This document shows positions 1-7,481 of a stretch of DNA of 40,311 bases, piece by piece. The notes under the pieces are model-generated. The model saw nothing but the letters and a program-made list of their open reading frames with translations, had not been told where the DNA came from and did not search any database. Numbering within the stretch: the stretch's first letter is position 1; every line of letters begins with the position of its first letter. The DNA lies in contig NZ_JAMCOF010000001.1 in NCBI RefSeq assembly GCF_023500045.1, positions 269,161-309,471 on the forward strand. Direction: 5' to 3'. Origin of the DNA: Bartonella bilalgolemi (GTDB lineage Bacteria; Pseudomonadota; Alphaproteobacteria; Rhizobiales; Rhizobiaceae). A program made the translations under genes and the position numbers.

Positions 1-138
1 GAGCGGGCAGGCTTCGAGGGAAGTGGTTATGAGCGGGCAGGCTTCGAGGGAAGTGGTTATGAGCGGGCAGGCTTCGAGGGAAGTGGTTATGAGCGGGAAG
101 GATCCGAGGGAAGTGGTTATGAGCGGGAAGGATTCGAG
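1..138. repeat. 30-bp tandem repeat array at the 3' end of the YmdB gene
   Basis: Four head-to-tail 30-bp units start at 1, 31, 61 and 91, followed by a partial fifth unit to about 138. The first three are identical. The fourth carries changes (gggaaggatccg in place of gggcaggcttcg), and the partial fifth resembles the fourth. The array continues to the window edge, so its full copy number is unknown. Each unit contains TAA on the minus strand, and the stop codon of the phosphoesterase lies at the unit 4/5 boundary, so the extra copies are untranslated. It looks like a length-variable tandem repeat. Confidence 0.95.
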
Positions 139-1001
139 AAGCTAAGCTCCGAAAGGGGCAAAGGGCTCCAAAAATCTGGAGTTTCAGGCTTTAAATGAGG
201 GCCAATGCGGACAGCTGAAACTTTTTCAGCAAGGCCAGTACGGTCAGAAAGCTCAACTGCTAAACCACAAAGTGTTGCTGGTCCTTTTGCAGGCTCATAA
301 AATTTAAACTTTTTCTTGTAAAGAAAACGGTAAAGGGGTTCTTCTTTATCCATGCCTAAAGAGGAATTATAATCACCGCACATTCCTGCATCTGATAAGT
401 AAGCGCTTCCTCCCTCTAAAATTTGTGCATCAGCCGTCGGGATATGTGTATGGGTGCCGACAATAACACTAACACGTCCATCAAGAAAGTGACCAAAACA
501 CTGTTTCTCACTTGTCGCTTCCGCATGAAAGTCAAAAATAATGGCGTCCGCTTGTTCACGCAGAGGACACGCAGCGATAATCTTATCAGCAGTGTGAAAA
601 GGGTCATCAACTGTGCAGGGCATAAAAACAGTGCCCATTACATTCGCAATAAGAACACGAGCACCATTCTTCGCTGTCCATATACCAGAACCTTTCCCAG
701 GAGTGCTTTCAACAAAATTCGCTGGACGTAAAAAACGATCACTATAAGAGGCATAGCTCAAAGCCTCTTTACATTTAAATGCGTGATTGCCCGTTGTGAC
801 AACATCAGCACCCACTGCTAAAAGATCTTGATAAACTGTCTGCGTAATACCAAAGCCATTGGAGGCATTTTCACCGTTAACAACAACAAAATCAAGGTGC
901 CAATGTTCAATTAAACAAGGAAGAAGCTGCGACACAACTCTACATCCCGTTTGCCCAACAATATCACCTAAAAATAAAAAGCGCATAAGCGTTTTAATCA
1001 T
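117..1001 (-). CDS. YmdB-family metallophosphoesterase
   Basis: Predicted cytoplasmic metal-dependent phosphoesterase of the YmdB/TIGR00282 family. Characterised members in Gram-positive bacteria hydrolyse cyclic nucleotides, but the alphaproteobacterial substrate is not established. Visible motifs are FLGDIVG near the N terminus, VVNGEN, GNHAF and a C-terminal GTHTH, which together form the di-metal site. The length of 294 residues is slightly above the roughly 260-280 usual for the family. An internal ATG at 986 (MRFLFLGDIVG) may be the true start, and no strong ribosome binding site separates the two. It begins 3 bases after the upstream cyclo-ligase, so the two are probably cotranscribed. 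The last few codons (SNPSRS) are encoded by a degenerate copy of the 30-bp repeat, meaning the repeat has replaced or extended the original C terminus. Confidence 0.9.
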   Translation of the reverse strand: MIKTLMRFLFLGDIVGQTGCRVVSQLLPCLIEHWHLDFVVVNGENASNGFGITQTVYQDLLAVGADVVTTGNHAFKCKEALSYASYSDRFLRPANFVESTPGKGSGIWTAKNGARVLIANVMGTVFMPCTVDDPFHTADKIIAACPLREQADAIIFDFHAEATSEKQCFGHFLDGRVSVIVGTHTHIPTADAQILEGGSAYLSDAGMCGDYNSSLGMDKEEPLYRFLYKKKFKFYEPAKGPATLCGLAVELSDRTGLAEKVSAVRIGPHLKPETPDFWSPLPLSELSFSNPSRS

Positions 1002-1004
1002 AAT

Positions 1005-1616
1005 TTAAAGGGCAAGAAAACCCTTTTCTGTAAAAATACCCTCTAAAAGAAGATCATCTGTTCTCGGAGGAATGAAGTCAACTTCTTGGCACGAAAAACC
1101 AAAACCAAGTAAGTGTACAGAATGACCTTGGGCGCGAAAGTTTTCAACTATCCGGTCATAGTAACCTGATCCATATCCAAGTCGATGACCTTGACGGTCA
1201 AAAGCAGAAAGAGGAACAAAAATAAAATGCGGTAAAACAACAGCCTGTTTAGAACCAGGGCAAAGAATGCCAAAATGCATCCGCTCTAATTCACTTTCAT
1301 GCGAAAAACGACGAAAAACCATTGTTGTATAATCAAAAACTGCTGGTAAAGCTAAGCGCCCCCCTCGTGATGTGATAAAATCAAACAAAGGACGAGGGTC
1401 AATCTCCGAACGAATGGGCCAATAACCAGCAAAAATAATCCCTGAAAAATCACTCACGTTCTTGTCAAGATAATCCGCGGCATGAGAACAGGCTCGATGC
1501 GAAAAAATATGGCGGTCCTGTAATGACAAATGGTCTCGTTGTGATAAACCCCACTGGCGCAAAGAATTGCGAACCAATAAAGAGGAAGAGGTGCTTTGGG
1601 AGGAGTGTGTCATCAT
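1005..1616 (-). CDS. ygfA: 5-formyltetrahydrofolate cyclo-ligase
   Basis: Converts 5-formyl-THF to 5,10-methenyl-THF with ATP in one-carbon metabolism, in the cytosol. The family signature is the C-terminal LGYGSGYYDR loop, preceded by PLSAFDRQGHRLG. The N terminus holds the basic helix region (LRQWGLSQRDHLSLQ), and the IFAGYWPIRSEIDPRPL block is typical. The 203-residue length is normal. The start may be at 1616 or the adjacent ATG at 1613. It lies directly downstream of the 6S RNA candidate. That linkage (ssrS followed by ygfA) is widespread in proteobacteria and supports both calls. The YmdB-family gene follows 3 bases downstream. Confidence 0.93.
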   Translation of the reverse strand: MMTHSSQSTSSSLLVRNSLRQWGLSQRDHLSLQDRHIFSHRACSHAADYLDKNVSDFSGIIFAGYWPIRSEIDPRPLFDFITSRGGRLALPAVFDYTTMVFRRFSHESELERMHFGILCPGSKQAVVLPHFIFVPLSAFDRQGHRLGYGSGYYDRIVENFRAQGHSVHLLGFGFSCQEVDFIPPRTDDLLLEGIFTEKGFLAL

Positions 1617-1681
1617 TAATCAGGGGGGGGCAATAAGTGCATAAATCAGACCAAACAATATCCAAAGCATAAACAAATACG

Positions 1682-1848
1682 AAAAGGTGAACCACAACAA
1701 CCGATGGAAAAGGTTGATTCCGAGTGCCTAGTCTACTAGGTGGGCACCGTGTGAAAAAGCCCACGAGCTCTTTCAGGGACAGCTCCCTTGGAAATCAATA
1801 AGGCCTCAGGAATGTTTTATTTCCTGTCAAGAAGCGCAGAACACCTTC
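1682..1848 (-). ncRNA. ssrS: 6S RNA candidate
   Basis: 6S RNA binds the housekeeping RNA polymerase and mimics an open promoter. This segment sits just upstream of ygfA, its conserved position. On the minus strand a perfect TATAAT (1853-1858) precedes the predicted 5' end by a few bases. The first bases (GAAGGTG) can pair with CACCTTTT near 1682-1689, closing a rod of about 165 nt, the expected size. The internal stretch GGGAGCTGTCCCTGAAAGAG (1771-1790) resembles the central region I remember from rhizobial 6S RNAs. Both ends are estimates, because no covariance model was run. Confidence 0.7.
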
Positions 1849-1905
1849 AGGCATTATAGAATAATTTCAACTTCTCGGCTAGATAAAAAATTATTTATGA
1901 TGATT

Positions 1906-2760
1906 TTAAACTTTTTGATCTAATTGTTGGGATACAAGAAAATCAAGACGCTGATGAAGAAACTGCATTTGCGGATAAAAAGAGAGAGCTGTTTCATAAG
2001 CTTTTATCGCAAGATGTGGGCGATCCGTCTCTTCCATAATAATGCCAAGCTCAAGAAAGGCTATGTAATGCCGAGGTTCAAGCTTGAGTGCATGGGATAA
2101 ATCAAACATCGCAAGCTTAAAATCACTCAATTGAATATGAATCCAAGCCCGTTTTACCCAAGGTTCAGCGTAGTTCGGATCAAGAGAGATAATAGAATCA
2201 ATCCTATCAAGAGCAGGACCATAATCCAATGCTATAATGCTTTGTTCTGCCCATGTCATTAAAAGGTCAATAGTTTCACTGCCCGAGCTTGACCATAAAC
2301 GCTGAAGTTGACGACTAAGATTTTTCGCTTCTTTAACATTAGAACAGTGTTTCAATTCTTTGAGAAGGCGTACAATCTCTTGCTCTTTGCGGTCACTCGC
2401 AAGAGATTGATGTGAGTGAGGCTGTAATGCATAATCGTCAAGTAGAATTGCACCTGAGCGAGAGCTCGATGAGGCAGAACTGTCAGGCTGAGTCGAAGGA
2501 AAATCAGGAATGAGATCCTCTAGAGGCAAAAGAGATTGTGGAGAAGGTGATTCTTCAAACGGTATAGAAGGGGGGCTTTGTCCATAGCTAGGAGAAAGAA
2601 AAAAAAGACTGCTGAAAAATAAAATAAAAACACTCTGCCGTCTTAAAGATCTTGAAAAGAAAAAAACATCTTTAAAAAAAATGAAAAACCTTAAACGAAC
2701 AGAACAAATCAATGTCCACACAAAAATAGCAGAAACTAAAAATCTGTCCTTTAAACCCAT
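1906..2760 (-). CDS. TPR-repeat protein, probably exported
   Basis: The C-terminal half (about residues 165-275) carries TPR-like helical pairs, for example LDPNYAEPWVKRAWIHIQLS and LEPRHYIAFLELGIIMEETD, suggesting a protein-protein scaffold. A hydrophobic stretch at about residues 44-60 (FILFFSSLFFLSPSYGQ) looks like a signal peptide with cleavage after the SYGQ region. The 40 basic/aromatic residues before it are unusual, so the true start may lie further downstream at a non-ATG codon. As annotated, the ATG overlaps the rpmJ stop codon by one base (TAATG), implying translational coupling. The exported-TPR architecture is seen in rhizobia, but the partner is unknown. Confidence 0.75.
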   Translation of the reverse strand: MGLKDRFLVSAIFVWTLICSVRLRFFIFFKDVFFFSRSLRRQSVFILFFSSLFFLSPSYGQSPPSIPFEESPSPQSLLPLEDLIPDFPSTQPDSSASSSSRSGAILLDDYALQPHSHQSLASDRKEQEIVRLLKELKHCSNVKEAKNLSRQLQRLWSSSGSETIDLLMTWAEQSIIALDYGPALDRIDSIISLDPNYAEPWVKRAWIHIQLSDFKLAMFDLSHALKLEPRHYIAFLELGIIMEETDRPHLAIKAYETALSFYPQMQFLHQRLDFLVSQQLDQKV

Positions 2761-2885
2761 TATCCCTGACGGGCTCTAAAGCGCGGATTCGTTTTATTCA
2801 AAATATAAATACGACCCTTACGGCGAACCAACCGATTATTACGGTGACGTTCTTTGAGTGCTTTGAGCGAATTCTTAATTTTCAT
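2760..2885 (-). CDS. rpmJ: 50S ribosomal protein L36 (bL36)
   Basis: The 41-residue protein reads [18 protein letters not shown], then a basic block and the ending FRARQG. It is the short alphaproteobacterial form of bL36, which lacks the zinc-binding CxxC/CxxH residues of the other form. It is a component of the large ribosomal subunit. Three consecutive ATG codons (2891, 2888, 2885) are in frame. The third gives the family-typical MKIKNS start. The stop TAA overlaps the start of the following TPR gene by one base. Between it and the hip remnants lies about 500 bases without a gene. Confidence 0.95.
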   Translation of the reverse strand: MKIKNSLKALKERHRNNRLVRRKGRIYILNKTNPRFRARQG

Positions 2886-2891
2886 CATCAT

Positions 2892-3357
2892 CACCGTTTA
2901 CATATACTCTGAGCAAAATATTCTTTTCTTAAGAGAAAAAGACTATGCTCTTGAGACATAAGACACTACAAAAATATTCTTCACCTTTGTTGTAAAAAAT
3001 GTTCCTTATTGTAAAAAACACTGAAACTTCTCAACATAATGGGTAAGTGAAGACTGTTAATTTGTAACAGGAAGTCCTTTTTTTGTCAAGTATACTTTCC
3101 TTTATCTGTATGCTCTATACGGCGAAAGAGTCGTCTTTTAGGATTGTTGATAGAAGAAGAAGGTCCTAAAAATAGGGAAAGCGAGAGGTCACTTAACTTA
3201 ATTGAAAATACATGCGCTCTTTTTTGAAAATCTTTTTCATCATCAAAAGAAAAATACAAAGCTTTTTTTAACGTTTGACCTTTTCTCCACCTGTAAAAAA
3301 CGAGGTCTTATATCCATCTTAAAAAACGAGATTTTAGAGGATACAGAATAAAAACGT
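2892..3357. other. Intergenic stretch between rpmJ and the hip remnant
   Basis: About 470 AT-rich bases without a recognisable gene. It should contain the rpmJ promoter on the minus strand. A short direct repeat of the type aaaaaacgag occurs near 3296 and 3322. I see no tRNA, no strong terminator and no coding remnant. It marks the left edge of the accessory island. Confidence 0.6.
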
Positions 3358-3423
3358 CCCGTACGGGTTTATTTTACTGCAATAAAAACAGAAAATGATA
3401 AAATCATCCCTTTCGGGATGATT
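3358..3423. promoter_or_regulatory. Two palindromes upstream of hipB, candidate autoregulatory operators
   Basis: CCCGTACGGG (3358-3367) is a perfect 10-bp palindrome. At 3402-3423 the arms AATCATCCC and GGGATGATT surround a 4-base centre (TTTC), a perfect 9-bp inverted repeat ending at the hipB start codons. HipB-type antitoxins bind inverted repeats with ATCC/GGAT half-sites ahead of their own operon, so an operator role is plausible. The second palindrome could instead form an mRNA hairpin over the start. That these bind HipB is inference. Confidence 0.5.
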
Positions 3424-3426
3424 ATG

Positions 3427-3634
3427 ATGAAGACCAAAATAAAAATATTGGGTTTGATTGTTAGAAGTACACGCAAAAAACAAGGATTAACGCAAAAGCA
3501 ATTAGCCGCTACATTAGGGGTTTGGTATACGATTTATCCGTGATTTAGAAAAAGAATCTTGTCAAATTGGAAAAGCCATACATGTGCTTGCAATGCTAGG
3601 TCTTGACATTAAAATTGGAAATGAAAAATTATGA
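3427..3634 (+). pseudogene. hipB: hipB-like antitoxin, frameshifted
   Basis: An XRE-family (helix-turn-helix) antitoxin that would neutralise HipA and repress its operon. The reading frame from ATG 3427 (alternatives 3424, 3418) gives GLIVRSTRKKQGLTQKQLAA, a typical recognition helix region, and then runs into TGA at 3541. Removing one base in gggtttgg near 3522-3528 restores the continuation VGIRFIRDLEKE, and the frame then runs to TGA at 3632-3634. The restored stop overlaps the hipA ATG as ATGA, the usual coupled hipBA arrangement. The restored length of about 69 residues is normal for small HipB proteins. A sequencing error is the main alternative, but the truncated hipA supports genuine decay. 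Confidence 0.8.
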
Positions 3635-4086
3635 CCCGCACACTTGATGTTTATTTGCATACAAAACGCATCGGTCAATTGCATCAAGAAAACAGTGGAG
3701 ATCTCATTTTTCTCTACGATAGCGACTATTTGCAACAAGACTTACAAGGTATTTCTGTCTCTCTTCCTCCACGTGTTGAAGCTTATAAAGGTCAACCAGT
3801 AAAAGCTTTTTTTTCTGGTCTCTTACCTGATGAAAGTGTAAGACAGCGTCTAGCAACTTACTTAGGTCTTTCTGAACAAAATTCTTTTGCCTTACTTAAA
3901 GTTGTTGGTGGAGATTGTGCTGGAACTCTCGCTTTATATCCACATGGACAAGTTCCAAATTTGCGACAAGTTCCAAATTTGCGACAAGTTCCAAATTTGC
4001 GACAAGTTCCAAATTTGCCAACTGATGATATCAAAAACCTTTATGCCTCTCGGCAGTTTCAAAAACATATGCCGAAGTATGTTTGA
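3631..4086 (+). pseudogene. hipA: hipA-like kinase toxin, truncated to its N-terminal domain
   Basis: HipA toxins are serine/threonine kinases of about 400-440 residues. Here only 151 residues remain. The N-terminal subdomain is recognisable (LDVYLHTKRIGQL, ISVSLPP, FFSGLLPDESVRQRLA, LLKVVGGDCAGTLALYP). The kinase core that follows in the family is missing. After the N-terminal domain come four copies of QVPNLR and a short unrelated tail ending at TGA 4084-4086. Catalytic activity is therefore not expected. It follows the frameshifted hipB with an ATGA overlap. Confidence 0.85.
3949..4020 (+). repeat. 18-bp in-frame tandem repeat in hipA remnant (4 copies)
   Basis: The unit caagttccaaatttgcga is repeated at 3949, 3967, 3985 and 4003, the last copy with one change (gcca). 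It encodes QVPNLR. It lies exactly where the family sequence normally passes from the N-terminal domain to the kinase core, so expansion here probably accompanied the loss of function. Confidence 0.95.
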
Positions 4087-4487
4087 TTATATTATCCCAT
4101 ATGTTTTGATAGAAAGTCGTTTCTAGTATAATATTTGCAATAGCATTAGGTAAATCATGGAAAAATATATTTTTGACCCAAATGTTATAGTTAGCAGCCT
4201 GTGTCGTGAGTGTAACAATAATGGCCAGTTTAACTGCTGTCGCTATAAATTTCCATAAAGATCAAAGAAAAGAAGAGCGCCCATAGATAACATTATAACC
4301 AATAAATGCACTGTCGATTGTATAAGATAAGGATAATGGAGGTGGATAAAGCTTTTGAAAGATTAGTCATTAGCTTTATCCATTATTGTTACAATGGGTT
4401 CTATCAAATCATTATCGATACCGGTGAGTACCTGTAGATCTTCTCGTGCCATTGTGTGTTCGTTTTATCAAATATCTATAAATATGA
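4087..4487. other. 400-base stretch without a supported gene
   Basis: No intact gene is visible. Short open stretches on the plus strand, such as one around 4157-4286, are interrupted and match nothing I recognise. They may be debris of hipA or of another island gene. No terminator with a T tract is evident. Confidence 0.5.
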
Positions 4488-5111
4488 TCATTTCTGCTCT
4501 AGTTGATTTTCCAAATCATTATCTACTCTTTCTTGTTGTTTTTTAAGTATAGCTCTTATTCTAGCTTCGGTTGCAGCTTCCTCTTCTTTAGTTACAGCTT
4601 CCTCTTCTTTGGTTACAGCTTCCTCTTCTTTAGTTGCAGCTTCCTCTTCTTTAGTTACAGCTTCCTCTTCTTTAGTTGCAGCTTCCTCTTCTTTAGTTAC
4701 AGCTTCCTCTTCTTTGGTTGCAGCTTCCTCTTCTTTAGTTGCAGCTTCCTCTTCTTTGGTTGCAGCTTCCTCTTCTTTAGTTACAGCTTCCTCTTCTTTG
4801 GTTGCAGCTTCCTCTTCTTTGGTTACAGCTTCCTCTTCTTTGGTTACAGCTTCCTCTTCTTTGGTTACAGCTTCCTCTTCTTTGGTTACAGCTTCCTCTT
4901 CATTTTTTTTTCTACGTTCTGTATTAAGCTCATCATCTGCTAATCGTGCATTTTGACAATTCTTAGAACTCTCTGTGGAGCCACACTTAGCAATCCATTC
5001 TTGTAATAATTTCTCATCTTCCTTAAAATCTTCTACGCTATAGGTTTTTTCGCAACCAGCAACGAGAATTCCAGCGCAAAGAATGAGTGCTGTGATAATG
5101 ATTTTATTCAT
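4488..5111 (-). CDS. EexN-like lipoprotein with expanded glutamate-rich repeat
   Basis: Predicted outer- or inner-membrane lipoprotein. The signal peptide is MNKIIITALILCAGILVAGC with lipobox VAGC and Cys20 as the acylation site. The mature N terminus CEKTYSVEDFKEDEKLLQEW followed by a Cys-containing segment matches the EexN family. EexN proteins are named for entry exclusion in conjugative IncN-type systems and are common beside Bartonella type IV secretion genes. The central 112 residues are 16 copies of a 7-residue unit (EEEAVTK or EEEAATK), strongly predicted as a long charged helix. The tail is ARIRAILKKQQERVDNDLEN. A second EexN-like gene follows at 5200-5469 on the same strand. No type IV secretion gene is in the window, so its present role is unknown. 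Confidence 0.85.
   Translation of the reverse strand: MNKIIITALILCAGILVAGCEKTYSVEDFKEDEKLLQEWIAKCGSTESSKNCQNARLADDELNTERRKKNEEEAVTKEEEAVTKEEEAVTKEEEAVTKEEEAATKEEEAVTKEEEAATKEEEAATKEEEAATKEEEAVTKEEEAATKEEEAVTKEEEAATKEEEAVTKEEEAVTKEEEAATEARIRAILKKQQERVDNDLENQLEQK
4565..4900. repeat. 21-bp tandem repeat, 16 copies, inside the EexN-like gene
   Basis: Units of the type gcttcctcttctttagttaca repeat with a strict 21-base period. They differ mainly at the codon alternating Val/Ala (gtaac versus gcaac on the coding strand) and at a tta/ttg wobble. Because 21 is a multiple of three, copy-number change keeps the frame. Long open frames on the opposite strand here are by-products of the repeat. Confidence 0.95.
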
Positions 5112-5199
5112 GATTAATTTCCTTTTTTGTTTTACACTTTAATGACCACGGAGTTATTTCGAGGCTATTGTCTCTTTTTTCCTTAGCTTGCATTTTAGA

Positions 5200-5469
5200 T
5201 TATCTCTTAAAATCCTCTTCTTCATCTGTAGAAACAGGTGGTGTTCCGAAAAATCTTTCATTTTCTGCTTGTAGTACATTTTGACAATTTTTAGATGACA
5301 AAGATGGTTGAGTGGTTATTCCTGAAGGGTAGCATTTCAACTCCCACTCTTCCCTCAATTTATCGTTTTTCTTGAATTCTTCAACGCTGTAGATTTTTTC
5401 ACAACCAGATATGAATAATGTGGCAGATATGAATAATGTGGCCATACAGAACAAAATAAATTTTTTCAT
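5200..5469 (-). CDS. Second EexN-like lipoprotein
   Basis: An 89-residue lipoprotein paralogous to its neighbour. The signal peptide ends in the lipobox ISGC, and the mature part begins CEKIYSVEEFKKNDKLREEW and continues with a Cys-rich segment (LKCYPSG, SSKNCQN), the EexN pattern. The hydrophobic core of the signal peptide contains a duplicated ATLFIS, produced by an 18-bp tandem duplication at 5407-5442. It lacks the long charged repeat of the first copy and ends in DEEEDFKR. The family role in excluding related conjugative elements is known only for plasmid relatives. Upstream on the same strand is a small membrane protein. Confidence 0.85.
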   Translation of the reverse strand: MKKFILFCMATLFISATLFISGCEKIYSVEEFKKNDKLREEWELKCYPSGITTQPSLSSKNCQNVLQAENERFFGTPPVSTDEEEDFKR

Positions 5470-5548
5470 TTTTCCCCTCTTTAAATATCATGTTTTTCCC
5501 CAAATGGGATTTTGGTTAGCATTGTTAGTGGAATAGAATAAGAAGAAT

Positions 5549-5824
5549 TCAAGACAGAGATCGTATGAGTCTGTTATAAAAGAAAATTAAAAGAAAAGAA
5601 CCAAAACTAAGGACAAATGCCCAAATCATAAGATATACAAGTTCTTGTATCCAATCCCTTTCAAATATTGATACTGCCCTTTCAAATATTGATACTGTAA
5701 GAGGTATTGTTACGAGAGCGAGAAAGCTTATAGCAGCTGTAATGCTTAGTATTATCCTGAATGGAATACGCAGCCATAAAAGAAAAGGGACCAATGTTTT
5801 TTTGCCTATTTGTATTTTGGTCAC
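5549..5824 (-). CDS. Small two-helix membrane protein, unknown function
   Basis: A 91-residue protein with two clear hydrophobic helices, about residues 20-45 (IILSITAAISFLALVTIPLTV) and 63-83 (LVYLMIWAFVLSFGSFLLIF). The loop contains a duplicated VSIFERA/VSIFERD produced by a 21-bp tandem duplication at 5656-5697. I do not recognise a family. It sits upstream of the two EexN-like genes on the same strand and may belong to the same mobile-element remnant. Confidence 0.6.
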   Translation of the reverse strand: MTKIQIGKKTLVPFLLWLRIPFRIILSITAAISFLALVTIPLTVSIFERAVSIFERDWIQELVYLMIWAFVLSFGSFLLIFFYNRLIRSLS

Positions 5825-6174
5825 TGACTTCCCCTTTTAAATTTTTTATGTTTGATTGTTTTAAGGTATACAAAAAATGAGAAAGGACACAAGTCATTTT
5901 TTATAAAATCTTCGATATCTGTTTAGTATTCATTGGATAAAATATCTGCTTTGTCAGAAAATGGTTTGATTTTATATTTTTGTATGAGAGCTACCGAGTG
6001 ATTTTTTTTGAAAAATAGAGTGGAATGAAGCCAATATTGATTATGCAGTTTTGTGGTGAGGAAGTGCAGAAGAGAGCACTTTGGAGCAAGAGAGCGTTTC
6101 TGTAGGAGAAGAGAGGGAAGGTGAAGAAGTGCTTTCTTCCTCTATTTAAGAAAATCTGCTGAGGACTTTGGACT
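5825..6174. other. Intergenic stretch between island and purK
   Basis: About 350 bases without a supported gene. A purine-rich segment near 6058-6140 (gaagagagggaaggtgaaga) resembles the GA-rich repeats at 10245-10425. No terminator with a clear hairpin and T tract is seen for purK. Confidence 0.5.
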
Positions 6175-7290
6175 TTATTCTTTTGCTTGGGAAGATTTTG
6201 TTGCTGGTCCTGTTAATTGAATGACATGGCCCATTTTGCGTTTTGGTTCGACAAGAGTTTTGCCATATAAATGGACGGATGTTGATTGTTGCTGTAAAAA
6301 ATTTTGGTAATCTTTCAAATTCATACCAAGAAGATTTGTCATCTCACAATTGCTATGGCGCGAGGTATCCCCTAAAGGAAGAGCACAAATAGCACGGATA
6401 TGCTGTTCAAATTGTGAAGTAATGCAGGCTTTTTGCGTCCAATGACCCGAATTATGCACACGAGGTGCTAATTCGTTAACCAAAAGACTGCCATCGGCTA
6501 AAACAAAAAATTCGACACAAAGAACACCAACATAATCAAGAATATCCATAATCTGAGCGTTAATCTCTTGTGCTGTTTTTTGGAGCAATGGTGAAGCGTG
6601 TGAAGGCACAAATGTTTTATAAAGAATGCCGCTCTTATGCTGATTTTCACAGCAATCATAAAAAGCATGCTCTTTTTGAGGATTTGATGCCGATATAACA
6701 GATATTTCAAACAAAAAGGGGACAATCTCTTCTAAAATGAGAGGTTGATGATCAAGGGCAATTAAAGCTTTATCGATGATTTCTTCACTCGGATGGTGAA
6801 GACCAATTTGATGTTTGCCATCATAACCAAAACAGCGCGTCTTCAAAAGACCACTTCCTCCCAAGGCCGATAAACCCTCAATAAGAGAATTTCGGTCATG
6901 AACCGCATACCATTTAGCCGTTCGAATCCCATGATCGTTCAAAAATTTTTTCTCAAGGACGCGATCTTGTGAAATTTTCAAAATCTCAGAAGAAGGATAA
7001 AGATAACTTTTTTGTTCAATATACTCTGCTGTTTGCAAAGGTAGATGTTCAAACTCATAGGTTATCACATTACAAACAGAAAGAAGATGCGTTAGCGCCG
7101 CTTGATCTTCATACGAAGCAAGAATATGCTCCATGCTAATTTGAGAGGCAGGACAATCAATCTCAGGACTCAGAACAACTGTCTTAAAACCAAATTCCGC
7201 TGCTGCAAGCCCTAACATTCGCGCTAATTGACCGCCTCCAAGAAGGCCAATAGTTTTGTCAGAATATAAGTCTTCAAAAGAATAAGACAT
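6175..7290 (-). CDS. purK: 5-(carboxyamino)imidazole ribonucleotide synthase
   Basis: ATP-grasp enzyme of purine synthesis that carboxylates AIR to N5-CAIR using bicarbonate. The N-terminal dinucleotide-like motif is TIGLLGGGQLARML, followed by the ATP-grasp core (ALGGSGLLKTRCFGYDGKHQ), the metal-binding VEFFVLADGSLLVNELAPR and VHNSGHWTQ. The length of 371 is normal. It follows purE on the same strand with a 94-base gap. That gap and the first codons of purK are a degenerate copy of the purE 3' end (see the separate repeat entry), so the purK start region appears to have arisen by tandem duplication. Confidence 0.96.
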   Translation of the reverse strand: MSYSFEDLYSDKTIGLLGGGQLARMLGLAAAEFGFKTVVLSPEIDCPASQISMEHILASYEDQAALTHLLSVCNVITYEFEHLPLQTAEYIEQKSYLYPSSEILKISQDRVLEKKFLNDHGIRTAKWYAVHDRNSLIEGLSALGGSGLLKTRCFGYDGKHQIGLHHPSEEIIDKALIALDHQPLILEEIVPFLFEISVISASNPQKEHAFYDCCENQHKSGILYKTFVPSHASPLLQKTAQEINAQIMDILDYVGVLCVEFFVLADGSLLVNELAPRVHNSGHWTQKACITSQFEQHIRAICALPLGDTSRHSNCEMTNLLGMNLKDYQNFLQQQSTSVHLYGKTLVEPKRKMGHVIQLTGPATKSSQAKE

Positions 7291-7481
7291 CTTTATTTTC
7301 CATCATTGGAGTTGTTGCTACGTGAGGTGTTTTTTTTATGCTGCTGCTGTAAATGCTGTAAAACATTTGGATAAAACACTATCATTATAAGATATCTTCA
7401 TTGGCCATCGTTGGAGTTATTGCTACGTTGGCTGTTTGTTCTGCGCGCCAGTGTTGTAAACGTTCGGATAAAACATCATCG
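7282..7481 (-). repeat. Tandem duplication of the purE 3' end that forms the purK leader
   Basis: On the plus strand, ataagacatctttattttcc at 7282 and the bases after it align with ataagatatcttcattggcc at 7387. The alignment continues through catcattggagttgttgcta (copy 2) and catcgttggagttattgcta (copy 1), then less well to ggataaaacactatcat and ggataaaacatcatc. The offset is about 105 bases and the aligned span about 95 bases. Copy 1 is the coding end of purE. Copy 2 has lost coding capacity and supplies the spacer, the ribosome binding region and the first codons of purK. Confidence 0.85.

Noticed and set aside
1465-1764. 99-codon minus-strand frame over the 6S RNA candidate
   Set aside because: It overlaps both ygfA in another frame and the structured RNA region, with no recognisable domain.
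4503-4956. Two long plus-strand open frames over the EexN repeat
   Set aside because: They consist only of the repeat read in other frames (FGYSFLF and VTASSSL units) and have no ribosome binding site.
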